Assembly (NCBI GenBank): GCA_021464525.1 | Contig: JADRCO010001339.1 | Coordinates: 1-20,147, forward strand | Length of the DNA: 20,147 bases | Reading direction: 5' to 3' | Source of the DNA: Rhizophagus sp. LPA8_4_AMF | Taxonomy: Eukaryota > Glomeromycota > Glomeromycetes > Glomerales > Glomeraceae | In this document: in pieces, positions 9,287 to 18,782 of the stretch | How positions within the stretch are numbered: position 1 is the first letter of the stretch | Layout: each line of letters starts with the position of its first letter | Program-made: the position numbers and the translations under genes | The notes under the pieces: generated by a model | Databases searched by the model: none | The model's input: only the letters and a program-made list of their open reading frames with translations | What the model was told of the DNA's origin: nothing

Positions 9287-10054
9287 TTTTTTAGAAATTT
9301 CTAAGAAAAAAAAAATTTTTTTTTTAGAGTTATGGGAAAAATCAAGTTCATTTATAAAGAATTCACTTTCCTTTTTAATTAATTGGCGGTAACATTTAAA
9401 ATTTAAATATGGACAAACAGTAACGTAACACAACATTAAAGATAAATATTTTTTATTTCAATACATTTATACATTTTTATCAAAAATTGACCAATATATT
9501 ATTTCATTCCATTCTGTACCGATGTAATTTTACACAATTATCTTTTTATGTTTGTATATGCATAAAATAATCTTGGCATTAATTTTTTTTTTTTAAAAAA
9601 AATAACAAAAAAAAGGAAGTTAAATTAAAAGTTTCATTAAAGAAAAAGAAAATTTTTTTATTTTTGAAACGCGTTAAAGTTATATTTTATTTTACAATAT
9701 TAGATAAAAAATCCATGAAATTAAAATGTCGTGTTACGTTAGTAATTCATTGTCTAATCTATGCATAGATCAATTAAATCCAGTATTTATCACGTGAATA
9801 TGTGGAATCAAATTAAAATCGTTTCAAGGAAAAATTTTAAATTCTTACCCGGAAATGTATAACAATAAAAAACAAAAAAAAAAAATGGAGAAGAAAGTTT
9901 TCGTGTAAAGTTAATCTGCTTTTACGATTCATCAAATTTGTTTCAGTTTATATTAGCATAAATTAGCAAAAATTTTTTAGTTTTATCCAATTAATTGGGT
10001 AACACATAAATATTTGATCAGTTTATAGATTGGTTAAAAAATTTTATGTTGCAG
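9287..10054. other. Spacer upstream of the methyltransferase gene
   Basis: This is the presumed promoter and leader of the minus-strand methyltransferase gene. It has A-run/T-run blocks at about 9305-9324 and 9588-9602 and a CACGTG at 9791-9796. No gene is seen. A splice-acceptor-like TATGTTGCAG ends at 10054, at the decayed exon listed next. Confidence 0.5.
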
Positions 10055-10236
10055 ATTACGATGATTTACAAGAATATTTGAGAATTATTCATATTATCTT
10101 TGATTCGTTCTTTTAAATTTGTGAACAACCCGTTCTTTCATTTGATCTTGGTCCAAATACTACAAAATTAATCTTACAAAAATAACGTCCATCATTATTC
10201 AGTCAAGATTATTTATTAAGAATAACAGGTTCATGA
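10055..10236 (+). pseudogene. Decayed exon of an unrecognised gene
   Basis: After an acceptor-like TTGCAG one plus frame reads through pieces such as YDDLQEYLRIIHIIFDSFF, ICEQPVLSFDLGPNTTKLI and RPSLFSQDYLLRITGS before a TGA at 10234-10236. Two internal stops (about 10114 and 10183) break it. The composition is coding-like, but no family is recognised and no intact upstream exon is visible. Confidence 0.3.
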
Positions 10237-10493
10237 TGTTTCATGTAATAAATAGCAAATAAGTGTTAAAGATTTCGACATACAAGTGATACAACATACG
10301 TGCATAGTATGATATAAATTTCGGGTTACACAGATTTACTCATTTACGATTTGCTGTTGTTAACTATCAAAAGGTTATTTAGTTATTATGAATACTTTAA
10401 TAGCTGAATTTTCTCCTAAAATTATTTTGTGGATCCTAATAAAAAATTGAAGCGACAGATCTAGACCATGAAAAAAATAAACCTAACTTGATT
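10237..10493. other. Spacer 3' of the BTB/T1 gene
   Basis: AT-rich. It probably includes the 3' UTR of the minus-strand BTB/T1 gene. No other feature seen. Confidence 0.5.
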
Positions 10494-11278
10494 TTAAAAT
10501 TTATAACTAGGGGTCAATTCCAAACAATAATAAATATTATTATTTTGTGCAACTAGTTCGTATCCGTACTGTAATCCTGGAAGAGAAGCTTTTAACTTGT
10601 CTCCAAATTTATCTTGGAAAAGAGACAAGATACTAAAAGAAAACGGAGTTAATTTCACATTTCGACGTACATTTTGGCATGGGAACCAAACCAAGTGTAA
10701 GCTTTTCCGATTTTTATACACGTTAATTAAAATGTATTCTTCCCACATTCTCATTCCTTCATAAACCAAATCAACTATAAGATCCACAAATTCATCAATA
10801 TCTTCGCTAAGTTTGGCGTGTACTTGATGAAGTTTCGAGTTAGTAAATGGGACTTGAAAGTAATCTAATTCTTCATCAAGTTCTTGTTTATTCACTGTAA
10901 AACAAATTGTATTTTCATCATCTTGATATTGATGTTGATGTTGATAATTGATTGGATCCCATGTTATCTTGCCGGTACGATAGAATTCCATAATATAATG
11001 AAAAGCTCGACCATTTCTATCAAAGAAATATTCGTTATTATTGGTTGGATGGAGCATCATTTGATTCCTTTCTTGAAACATGGTTCCAAGAAGTGTATCA
11101 GGACGTGCTGTCAAAGTTGATCGTAATGTTTCATACTTGAACGAGAGATGACAATTTTCTTTTAATAAAATGTTTATTAAATTATCAACAAATATTTTCT
11201 TACTTTAATACCGCCAACGTTTAAGACTACTTTTTCTTCATTTGAATTTTCTCGTTTTCTTTTCTTCTCTGGGTCCAT
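10494..11278 (-). CDS. BTB/POZ T1 (KCTD-like) domain protein, two exons, 238 aa
   Basis: Exons are 11278-11204 and 11135-10494 on the minus strand. The 68-nt intron runs from GTAAG to CAAG. It divides the T1 hallmark exactly: exon 1 ends KVVLNVGGIK and exon 2 begins YETLRSTLTARPDTLLGTMF. The T1 fold of potassium-channel tetramerisation and KCTD proteins covers residues about 16-125, with EYFFDRNGRAFHYIMEFYRTG at its centre and ELDYFQVPF at its end. The basic start MDPEKKRKRENSNEEK could be a nuclear signal. A short His/Gln run (QHQHQYQ) lies inside the domain. The C-terminal 100 residues (LVYEGMRMWEEYIL, GLQYGYELVAQNNNIYYCLE) match nothing I recognise. There are no membrane segments, so it is not a channel. 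KCTD proteins form oligomers and often recruit Cul3, and that role is inference here. ATG 11278 is chosen because it opens the exon carrying the VVLNVGG strand. Confidence 0.9.
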
Positions 11279-11570
11279 TTTGTTCGAATTTTTTCAAACC
11301 TATCAAAGTATGTAATATTTAATATAAAAAATGCGGATAAACTAAAGTATGACGATATGATATTACTACGTTATATGGAATTATAATTCTTATTAAATGT
11401 ATAATGACAAGGAATTTAAAAATTTTGACAGACTTAAATATGGACTAAGCCGTAATTAATTTGATGAAATCATCATTACTTATTTTTAAAAAATTTATTT
11501 TTCTATTAAATAAATTATATATAACTTTATATCTTTTTTATAATAATAACTTTGATTTATTATTATCAAG
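11279..11570. promoter_or_regulatory. Shared divergent promoter region
   Basis: 292 bp separate the start codons of the minus-strand BTB/T1 gene and the plus-strand chromodomain gene. It is AT-rich with several TATA-like stretches (for example ATTATATATAAC near 11514). Both leaders must fit here, so at least the core promoters are probably shared. No specific factor site is recognisable. Confidence 0.5.
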
Positions 11571-14428
11571 ATGTCTCTTAAAAGAAGACAAACAGCAAAA
11601 ACCAGGTACCTTAAAATCATATATAGCTATCAAATTTTGTTAAATTAAACAATATATTTATTTCTAAAAAATAATTAATATTATTATAGTCTTAAAGATT
11701 CTTCAAAAGAATCATTACCTTTAATTGCTTCAATTGAATCCGACCAACAAAATCCAAGTTTGATTAATGCGACAGAAAGTTCATCAAATAAGAACGTACC
11801 ATTTTATATTAGTGAAATTATTGATATGAGATTTGTATTTGGTGAACAATATGCAAAAGTAGTATTTGAAGGTATTTATTTCGTTAAAAATTTTTTTAGG
11901 GTAAAATTTTGCAAATGTGTTAAATTTTATTCAAAATGACATTTAAAATGTCTTTATAGATAAATCATTTGAGCCGCAATGGGAGCCTGTGAAGAATATA
12001 AAACGTGCGGAAGGACTGATACTCAAATTTCAACAAAAGAGAGAAAAGGAAGACCGTGAAGAACGTATAAAAGAATTAGAAGTAAGGGTTTCTAATATAA
12101 TATTTCATTAATTTTAGTAAATTTCTTTAATTCAATTGTTGATTAAAATAGGCTCAGTCCAATAATAAAGATAATGAAATAGTATCTAATGACAAACAGG
12201 TTTCTAAAGAAAAGACAGTATATATGCAACAAAAGTTATGTCCTACTACTTTTGTTAATTCTTCACTGAGAAACAACACAGATAACTATAATTGTGATTC
12301 AAAATTGAAATCTGTAAAATTTGCTCAAGAATTAGTTAATGCTAAAACTTTTTCTAATGATGAATTTCTGCAAGTACCAACTTTAATAAAAGAGACGCGG
12401 CTTGAAAATACAAATAATTATAGCCCAATAAAAATCAAGGCTACAACCAAACCCATTCTAAGGAGCGCCTTGCGAACATCAAATAAACGACAGTTGGAAA
12501 CCTTGTATGTGGCGCAGTAAATAATAGTTCATAAACTAGTAATATATTTATTTTTTTCTTCTTAGGCAATGGAAGCAATGGAATGGCATTTTATTAAAGG
12601 GAAAAGCGAGAGAATTTGTAGCAAAAGTAATTATTAAGACTTTAAAGGAAGGACCAAGTTATAAAGCTATTTCGTAAGAAATCAAGTAGTTTCCTTTCAA
12701 TGATTAATTTTATATTGTATTAAAATTTTATCAATTTTATAGGGATAAGCTAGGGTCTAATAACGTTTTCTGTATGGCTAATACTGTGCCATTGTCATAT
12801 GCTTTATCTTTGATAGGTGAAGATAGAGAACTAGATGATGTTCTTATAATGGAATGTGAAAGCGGCAATTTGAAAGAGGAACAGGATCATATGAAGTTTC
12901 ATAAATTGGTATTGATTATTAAGAATTTATTTTTTAAAAGATTCTGTTATCATCATAATTTTATAAATATTTTAGGTCGCGTTTATTCGATTGGAAAACG
13001 ATTATAACGGATTACATCTTTTCGTATTTTCCGATTATCGATGGATATATAAGAACCAATTCAATCAAGAACATTTAATTCTCGTGGCTAGGAATATTAA
13101 GATTAAGCAAAATTATTTGCTTATTCAACAATCTTTGATAAAAGTGCTTGATAATGAAACAACTTACGATACAAATTATTATAAAGCAAAGACGGAATTG
13201 CTTACTGGTGATTATAATGATATCATAACAAAGTTATGTAAAAAAAAACCGAACTTTACCGTATACGCAAGACCCAAACTTGGCGAAACAGATAGTATAA
13301 TCACAGTGATGAAGATTTTAGGAGCAAATTATTTTCCGAATTATGATTGTGATAAAATGGACTTGGTTTTGGTGTGAAATAATATTATTTCTACTTAGAT
13401 ATGTGACAAAAGAATCAAGAAGTAATCTTTATTATGGAATTTTATATAGGTTCATGTTTTAATGTTGGATCAAATCAATTTCATGCCAAACTTGATCAAA
13501 ATAAAGAATCAAGAGCAATGTAAATTTCTAGTATATGGCTGGGATTTCAAACAACAAGAACCTATCAAATTCGAAGAATACTTTGTTTCAGGTCGAATTT
13601 CTCTACAGGAAATTTTATTTGTTATAAAATTATAATATTTAATACCATTTCATTATTTTCATTATGAATAGGAGGTATTTTATCCGTTACGACAAGAGTA
13701 TTGCTGGAAGAAAAAAATGGCTTGCAAAGGATTTTGGAAGTTGTTGAATATGTAAGGAATAGGAAACATTGTACATAAATACAAACGTGTTGTATATTAA
13801 TATATATAAACTAAATATTTTTGCTCTTCATTAGCAAAAGGAAAAAGGCGCAGAGTGGAAAATTGTAATGGATCCGGAAATAAAATACTGCAACTATAAT
13901 CTAAGCGCTTTAATAGATTATGATTTAAAAAGGTATTGATATGAAGTTTTTCGTATATTCATTTTCTTTTACTAATATTTATTTATAATAGTAATAATTC
14001 ATTTAATGAAAGCGGGGTTAATTTTCATTATTTCGATTTATTTTTGTGGAGAAAGGTAAATAACCTAAAGTTGATTTTAAAGACTTTTGATAAATAAACA
14101 TTAATAAAGTTTCATTATTTATTTTTGAAACATAGTTGAAAAAACAAACCAATAACAATATTTCTAGAATTTATTACGCATTACTGTTTTCATATTCATT
14201 TGAAGTTGAAGCTAATATTAATAAATCACCAAGGCATTGTATACTTATAGCGCATAATAAAGAAATGCCTTTTTGTCCCAAAATTCCTGGTGTAAGTATA
14301 TGTTTTCAAAGTTGAGTTTTCGCATATTTTTATATATATTAATTTGTAAATTTAAGCAGGTTGAAGTAATAACTTTAAAAAATTTTGAAGAAACTTTTGG
14401 ATTTGATGATACTATGGAATGGGAATAA
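11571..14428 (+). CDS. Chromodomain protein with SPOC-like and PIN-like C-terminus (Chp1-type architecture), 656 aa
   Basis: Thirteen exons: 11571-11605, 11690-11871, 11960-12081, 12152-12504, 12566-12673, 12743-12908, 12976-13371, 13450-13591, 13672-13751, 13835-13932, 13992-14055, 14136-14291 and 14360-14428. Every intron is GT-AG and 59-88 nt long, and the joined frame is open. Residues about 48-97 read as a chromodomain (FYISEIIDMRFVFGEQYAKV, then WEPVKNIKRAEGLILKF). A charged, low-complexity linker runs to about 228. QWKQWNGILLKGKAREFVAK opens a SPOC-like region (about 231-480). EYFVSGGILSVTTRVLLEE, EWKIVMDP and RHCILIAHNKEM...PGVEVITLKNFEETF (about 495-650) resemble the degenerate PIN domain of Chp1 and TASOR. 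Chp1 anchors the RITS RNAi complex to H3K9-methylated chromatin in fission yeast; function here is inference by architecture. Donor 13592 (GTCGAA) is weak but required by the frame. Donor 13372 could also be 13366. It is divergent from the BTB/T1 gene. Confidence 0.8.
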
Positions 14429-15124
14429 GAGTAATTCCATTTACATAGAAATTTAACATTAAGATGGTATTTGAATGTAATCAAATAATTAATACCTTGT
14501 AAAATGATCAAAATTAATATGTTAAATAAGAATAAATTGTATGCTTACATAACTAAACTTGCATAATAACAATTGCAAAAAAAAGAAAGAACTAAATAAT
14601 CATTAAATCAATTATAATTTCACACCAATTTTCTTAAATAGTACATTTTTATTTTACATGATTTATATAAGAAAAGCCAGAATTAATATAATGTTAATCA
14701 GCATTAATGTTTAACAGAGTTTTTTATTCTCCAATAATTATATTTTGGGTGTAATACTGGTTTGGATGCTAATAAAATCTTAGAAAGTTTTGAATAAAAA
14801 AAAAAGGTTTTCTGAAGCTGCTTTCTTACAAATTCACAACCCACAACTGAAAGTATTTATATTTTAATTTCATAATATCTATCCAGAATTTCTGATGTAT
14901 GGTACTTTGTTGACACTAGAAAATGCTGTTGAATTACTGTTGAACTACTTAACACTAATATTTTTCATATTTACATATTTTAGATTTAATTTTATTAATA
15001 TTTAAAATATTTAAATAAACATTTATTTTTTTTTTACGGTTAAAGCAATGCATTTATTAATTTGGGTTAGGTCGTAAGAATTACATGCAAATACTTAGAA
15101 GCCCGCTATTCAACCTACCCATCA
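14429..15124. other. AT-rich spacer downstream of the chromodomain gene
   Basis: I see no gene. The first part is presumably the 3' UTR. The word CTCCAATAAT at about 14730 recurs near 15291, and TAAACATTTATT near 15016 recurs near 15277, which hints at a diverged repeat around the GC-richer patch between them. Confidence 0.45.
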
Positions 15125-15268
15125 CTAATTAATAAACCACCCATCATCTACTAGGGATTCCATGTGTGCATTGTCTTGCTCTAATTTACCTACATGAGTA
15201 ACCGATATGTATAACAAAGGAATTCTTAGCCTAATTAAGGCCTCATAGTCTATGAAATGCAGAGACAT
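15125..15268 (-). pseudogene. Unrecognised 47-codon open frame in a GC-richer patch
   Basis: The minus strand reads ATG at 15268 through to TAG at 15125, with coding-like residues (MSLHFIDYEALIRLRIPLL, then THVGKLEQDNAHMESLVDDG). The surrounding 15060-15270 is clearly richer in G+C than its neighbours, and similar words lie on both sides (TAAACATTTATT, CTCCAATAAT), so it may be a captured or mobile fragment. No family is recognised. It is probably a relic and not a gene. Confidence 0.25.
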
Positions 15269-15719
15269 GCTGGTAATTAAACATTTATTGCTCCAATAAT
15301 TTCTTTATCAGTATCAGTAAAAAATCAATTCAGATATATAAATATTTGATTTAGTGATTATCACATTATTTATGTTACAATACATTACAAAAATTATAAA
15401 ATATAAATGATTGTAATATATAATAGAATGACTTTTAAATACTTGAGGATATAACAAATATTTATTTAGTATTAATTATAACATTTGCATTTTTTCAATT
15501 ACAAAATATTAAATGTCTCAACATCTACTAGTATAAAAATCAATAATTTATACTATAGTAAAATCTTTAAATTAAAATAAATTGAATAGTAATATTTATA
15601 TAAATTATTACAAAGGATTTTGGAAATTTAGATATTACTACAATGCAGAAAAATTTTTAATAATGATTAGTTTTAATTAGTCTAATTAGATGTAATTATT
15701 GAACTTATTTTAGTATTTA
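15269..15719. other. AT-rich spacer left of the nested MITEs
   Basis: Very AT-rich with no gene and no clear repeat. Confidence 0.45.
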
Positions 15720-16354
15720 ATATAATTATTTAAGCTTTATATAAGCCATTTAAAGGGGACTTCTAAAGCGAAGACAAATTATATGACTTTGAAAAATTTT
15801 GTTTTTACTAAATAAACTTTCTATCATATACACAATTTTTTTAAACCATACATATTAAATGTATTTTAGTCTGCTCTGCAACGTTACTTAGAGTACAGAG
15901 TGGAGTTTTTGAATAATGTTTTTGATTTATTCAACTTTTTTCATTTTTGTTATCCATTTTTGATTATGATCGGCAAAATTTATTCATTCATATGTAAAGT
16001 CAAAAACGATATTCAAAATCCACTTTCTTTCCTTAAGTAAACTTTCAGAACGAGTCAAAATACATTTATTTTATGAATTTAAAGTTTTACATTAATCTTT
16101 GTTTATAAAAAACTTAATATAATCAAATTCTTTTGAGATCACGTAATTTGCTTTTACTTTAGACGACCCCTATTTAAAGCAAGTCAAGTTTTGCCTAAAA
16201 AGGCAAACCTTTGTAAGCCTTTATCAAGTCTTAACAACCAAAATTATAATTGATTAATTGATTAGTAAAGCTTGGTAAAGCTTGCAAGATTTGAGTTTTT
16301 TTAAATAAAACTTAACTTAACTTAAATGGCTTACAGAAAACTTTAATAATTACA
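15720..16354. mobile_element. Older inverted-repeat MITE, split by a second MITE
   Basis: If the inner element and one target copy (15754-16177) are set aside, the flanking sequence (about 15720-15753 joined to about 16178-16202) is an inverted repeat of about 16298-16354. Over roughly 58 positions about 45 agree, including the shared words TAATTATT, TAAGCCATTTAA and AAGTTTT. Most differences are transitions. The outer element would be about 210 bp, with no coding content, consistent with an old non-autonomous DNA transposon. Its exact ends and target duplication are not resolved because both flanks are AT-rich. A small hairpin, TTTGCCT-AAAA-AGGCAAA, lies at about 16190-16208. Confidence 0.6.
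15754..16171. mobile_element. 418-bp MITE with long inverted repeats and a 6-bp target duplication
   Basis: The left arm (15754-15925) and right arm (16000-16171) are reverse complements of each other at roughly 75 %, around a loop of about 74 bp. The ends match best: AGGGGACTTCTAAAG at the left against AGGGGTCGTCTAAAG read inward from the right. Further paired words are AAATGTATTTT, GAATA and GTTTTTGA. ATTTAA occurs at 15748-15753 directly before the element and at 16172-16177 directly after it, as expected for a target-site duplication. There is no open frame of note, so the element was moved by a transposase from elsewhere. The superfamily is unresolved. The arms have diverged, so it is not recent. 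Confidence 0.75.
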
Positions 16355-16671
16355 TTTATATAAATAATAAATATAATATAACATTATATTAAAAAAATCA
16401 ATTATATTAAAATTATTAGTCCAGAGCTTGCGAAGGACTATATACTTCTGCAAATGTCCAGATATCCGCCCGCTTGTCCTGTGAGTCGATTGCATGTATT
16501 ACGTTATCATTGGTTCTGTTTTGCTTGATTTTCTAATAAAGAATTGTATCACGTTTTTTATTCTCGATAAAGATAAATTATTAAATACCGAATAAATTTA
16601 AAATATTATTTTTATTTTTATATTTTATATTTATTATTATATATTTATAAGTAAAAATTTTAAAAATGTTC
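16355..16671. other. Spacer between the MITEs and the Helitron relic
   Basis: No gene. The right part (16561-16671) is almost pure A/T. The middle (16418-16520) is GC-richer and begins with AGTCCAGAGCTT, one half of the inverted repeat around the Helitron relic. Confidence 0.45.
16418..16429 (+). repeat. 12-bp inverted repeat, left copy
   Basis: AGTCCAGAGCTT. Its reverse complement AAGCTCTGGACT is at 18678-18689, on the other side of the Helitron relic. Read on the minus strand it ends in a small hairpin TAGTCC...GGACTA that overlaps CTAA, a possible Helitron 3' end (CTRR). Confidence 0.4.
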
Positions 16672-18124
16672 AATTCGTACTGTTGTGATATCCAAAATTG
16701 TCGTGTGCTACGTAACCCTTCTCCATATCTCATAATTTGATCCGCTAGATATTTGTCGCCGTTGGTAATCCTTTCTTGTATATCTTTAACATCGAGCTGG
16801 TCATCATTTAGATTCTGCCTAACATATACCTTTCTTTCTTGCAATGCTCTCCACCTCATCACAGAATTTAAAGCGAAATACCTTCACTGATTATGTCATG
16901 CAAATCTTCTGTCCTTACACCACATCATATGCTTGAAGTACTCCGCTAGTTTAATGTCCTTTATACGTTCTGCATGAAGATCTGCATGTCCAGTAGGATA
17001 TAGAGTTGGAAATGCACGAACAATATACCCTATAGTTTAGAATTCGTTTATAGGGTACCTGTCTATTTCTGGCCATATTTTATGAGAAATTTCGCTTTGC
17101 ATATGTTTGAGTGTATTGTTAATAGCGACTTCCTCTTGTTGTTTTTTAGGAAGGGATGGCATAAATGTATGCGTTATTGTGTCATTTTCATTTTCATTTT
17201 CGTTTTCGTTTTCGTTTTCGTCAATTATATTATCATCCTGAACTTGTAGAAGCATTTCAACAATAGAGTCGTTTTCAGGTAAGAATTGAATAATTTCATT
17301 ATCAATAATTATATCTGCATAATAACAGTTATTTTTTTTTAGCCACACTAATGCCCTAGCAACTTTATTTCGTCGTACATTAAAATTTCTAAACACTATT
17401 AGATCATTTGCTGATTGACGCTGTATGAAAGAATGCCTAATGCTAATGGATTACGTGGAAGCCAAGTTGTAAATTCTTGTACATCTTGTGAGAAGTTGAT
17501 AACATTTTCATGATACTCGTATTGCCTGCCACGGAGCTTGTATACTGACATTACCGTAAAAACTTGTGTGATTAGCATTTCTTCGATTTCTGTAAGACCC
17601 TGTAATTCTTCAGGTATATCTCCCAGATTCATATTATTCATACTGGAAAACTTTCTTATGGTATTTCCTTCGTTATAATATCGACAACACATTTATTTGA
17701 TAATTATCATTAATGGTATTCTTTCGTTACATTCAGGACAAAGCTTATACGCAATTTCTTCCATATTTTTACGAAATAGTTAAAAAATTTCATGTTCCTC
17801 CTTGCTGATATCAGTCGCTAAGTGTGGTCTGGTTGAATCGTCTGTATCCTTTGATGGTTATCGATTTTGTTCTACACGTTTATGCTTTTGTTCATGAGCA
17901 AGATGCGACTCTCATTCCTCAACTGATTCTGCTTTTCTTTTATTAGTTTTGTATTCGCGGACTCTTGCAAGATAAATCTCTCATATTTCATTGCTTTTCT
18001 GGCTTCTTTTTTGACATTTTCTCTTCTTTTCATGTTCAAGGCGTACCTTGCGTTGTTCGACTGTCTCTCTTCTTTTGTTATTTCTCTTTTGAAGCGTCTC
18101 AGGGTTAATACTTTCGTTGTTCAT
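16672..18124 (-). mobile_element. Truncated Helitron (rolling-circle DNA transposon) protein relic
   Basis: The minus strand reads in order as the N-terminal half of a Helitron protein. A basic start (MNNESINPETLQKRNNKRRE at 18124) is followed by a CPECNE zinc-type knuckle near 17725-17745, the region IPEELQGLTEIEEMLITQVF and NVINFSQDVQEFTTWLPRNP (17692-17405), VRRNKVARALVWLKKNN (17390-17330), then YIVRAFPTLYPTGHADLHAE (about 17025-16965) and MMRWRALQERKVYVRQNLND to RYGEGLRSTRQFWISQQYEL (16862-16675). It stops inside the Helitron-like N domain. The HUH Rep motifs and the helicase that should follow are absent and replaced by A/T-rich DNA. There are at least four frame breaks or stops, so it is dead. 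An Asn-Glu run is encoded by a TTTTCR hexamer repeat at 17183-17222. Confidence 0.85.
17183..17222. repeat. TTTTCR hexamer microsatellite
   Basis: About six tandem TTTTCA/TTTTCG units. On the minus strand they encode alternating Asn-Glu within the Helitron relic. Confidence 0.85.
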
Positions 18125-18782
18125 TTTGTATCACAACTTTATTAAGTAGAGTGTTAGGGTATAATACTCTTATCTCGCTGAACTCATTATTTATTAACAA
18201 AAAAAAATCATCTGTTAACTATATTAATCTATATGCTTATATGCCTGATTTAGATCAAGCAAGAAATAATCAATTTAATAAACAATATGTACAATCGCTA
18301 CATTTATTTGAGGCAAAATTTAATTTCGTGTACTTTATTTTTTGATACGCTTTACATAATCTTTATCTTTACATAATATCATACATTAGGTAATTCATTG
18401 CTATTTAAGAAAATTTAATCATTTATTGTATATAATCAAAACATTGTTGGAAAAAATTTTGTCGCCTCGATTTTGGTCGAGATCTGTCACTCAGATAAAA
18501 AATTATTTTAAAATTTTAGCCTCGTGCCTCTGCCATTACATGCATACTATTAAACAAGCCATTAATTGTTAAAATCTGCAAGCTTTGATGATCCAGATGA
18601 ATTCAACGAAATCTGGTTCTGGATTTTTGGTTTAGTCTGGGCCCACACTTTATCACGTGCTTCATTTCACGTGGCTTAAGCTCTGGACTCAACAACGGTG
18701 TACCATTCCCTAGTAATATTTTAAAATTATATTAAGTTAACCATACTAATTTTGAGACATATATTTATTTAGCTATAATAAA
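18125..18782. other. Region 5' of the Helitron relic
   Basis: No supported gene. A GC-richer stretch (18455-18720) holds two CACGTG hexamers 14 bp apart (18654-18659 and 18668-18673) that can pair as a stem, followed by the right copy of the 12-bp inverted repeat. This could be the 5' end of the Helitron or part of another element. Confidence 0.4.
18678..18689 (-). repeat. 12-bp inverted repeat, right copy
   Basis: AAGCTCTGGACT, the reverse complement of 16418-16429. Nothing beyond the 12 bp matches. Confidence 0.4.

Noticed and set aside
9287-9436. Upstream in-frame start of the methyltransferase
   Set aside because: The added 50 residues include a homopolymer-coded Lys/Phe stretch and do not resemble the family. 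ATG 9286 is the better start.
10884-11120. Plus-strand open frame antisense to the BTB/T1 gene
   Set aside because: It is a shadow of the T1 domain exon.
11461-11643. Plus-strand open frame across the start of the chromodomain gene
   Set aside because: It is in a different frame from ATG 11571, and only the latter joins to the downstream exons through GT-AG splicing.
14245-14511. Minus-strand open frame at the end of the chromodomain gene
   Set aside because: It is antisense to the last two exons.
18151-18345. Plus-strand open frame with the stretch MPDLDQARNNQFNKQYVQSL
   Set aside because: No ATG at its start and no recognised family or splice partner. Some coding flavour is present, so it could be another relic, but support is too thin to list.
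41-18673. Scattered CACGTG hexamers as a regulon
   Set aside because: Six copies lie at 41, 1674, 7573, 9791, 18654 and 18668, but they hold no consistent position relative to the genes. Only the close pair at 18654/18668 is noted, as part of a possible stem.
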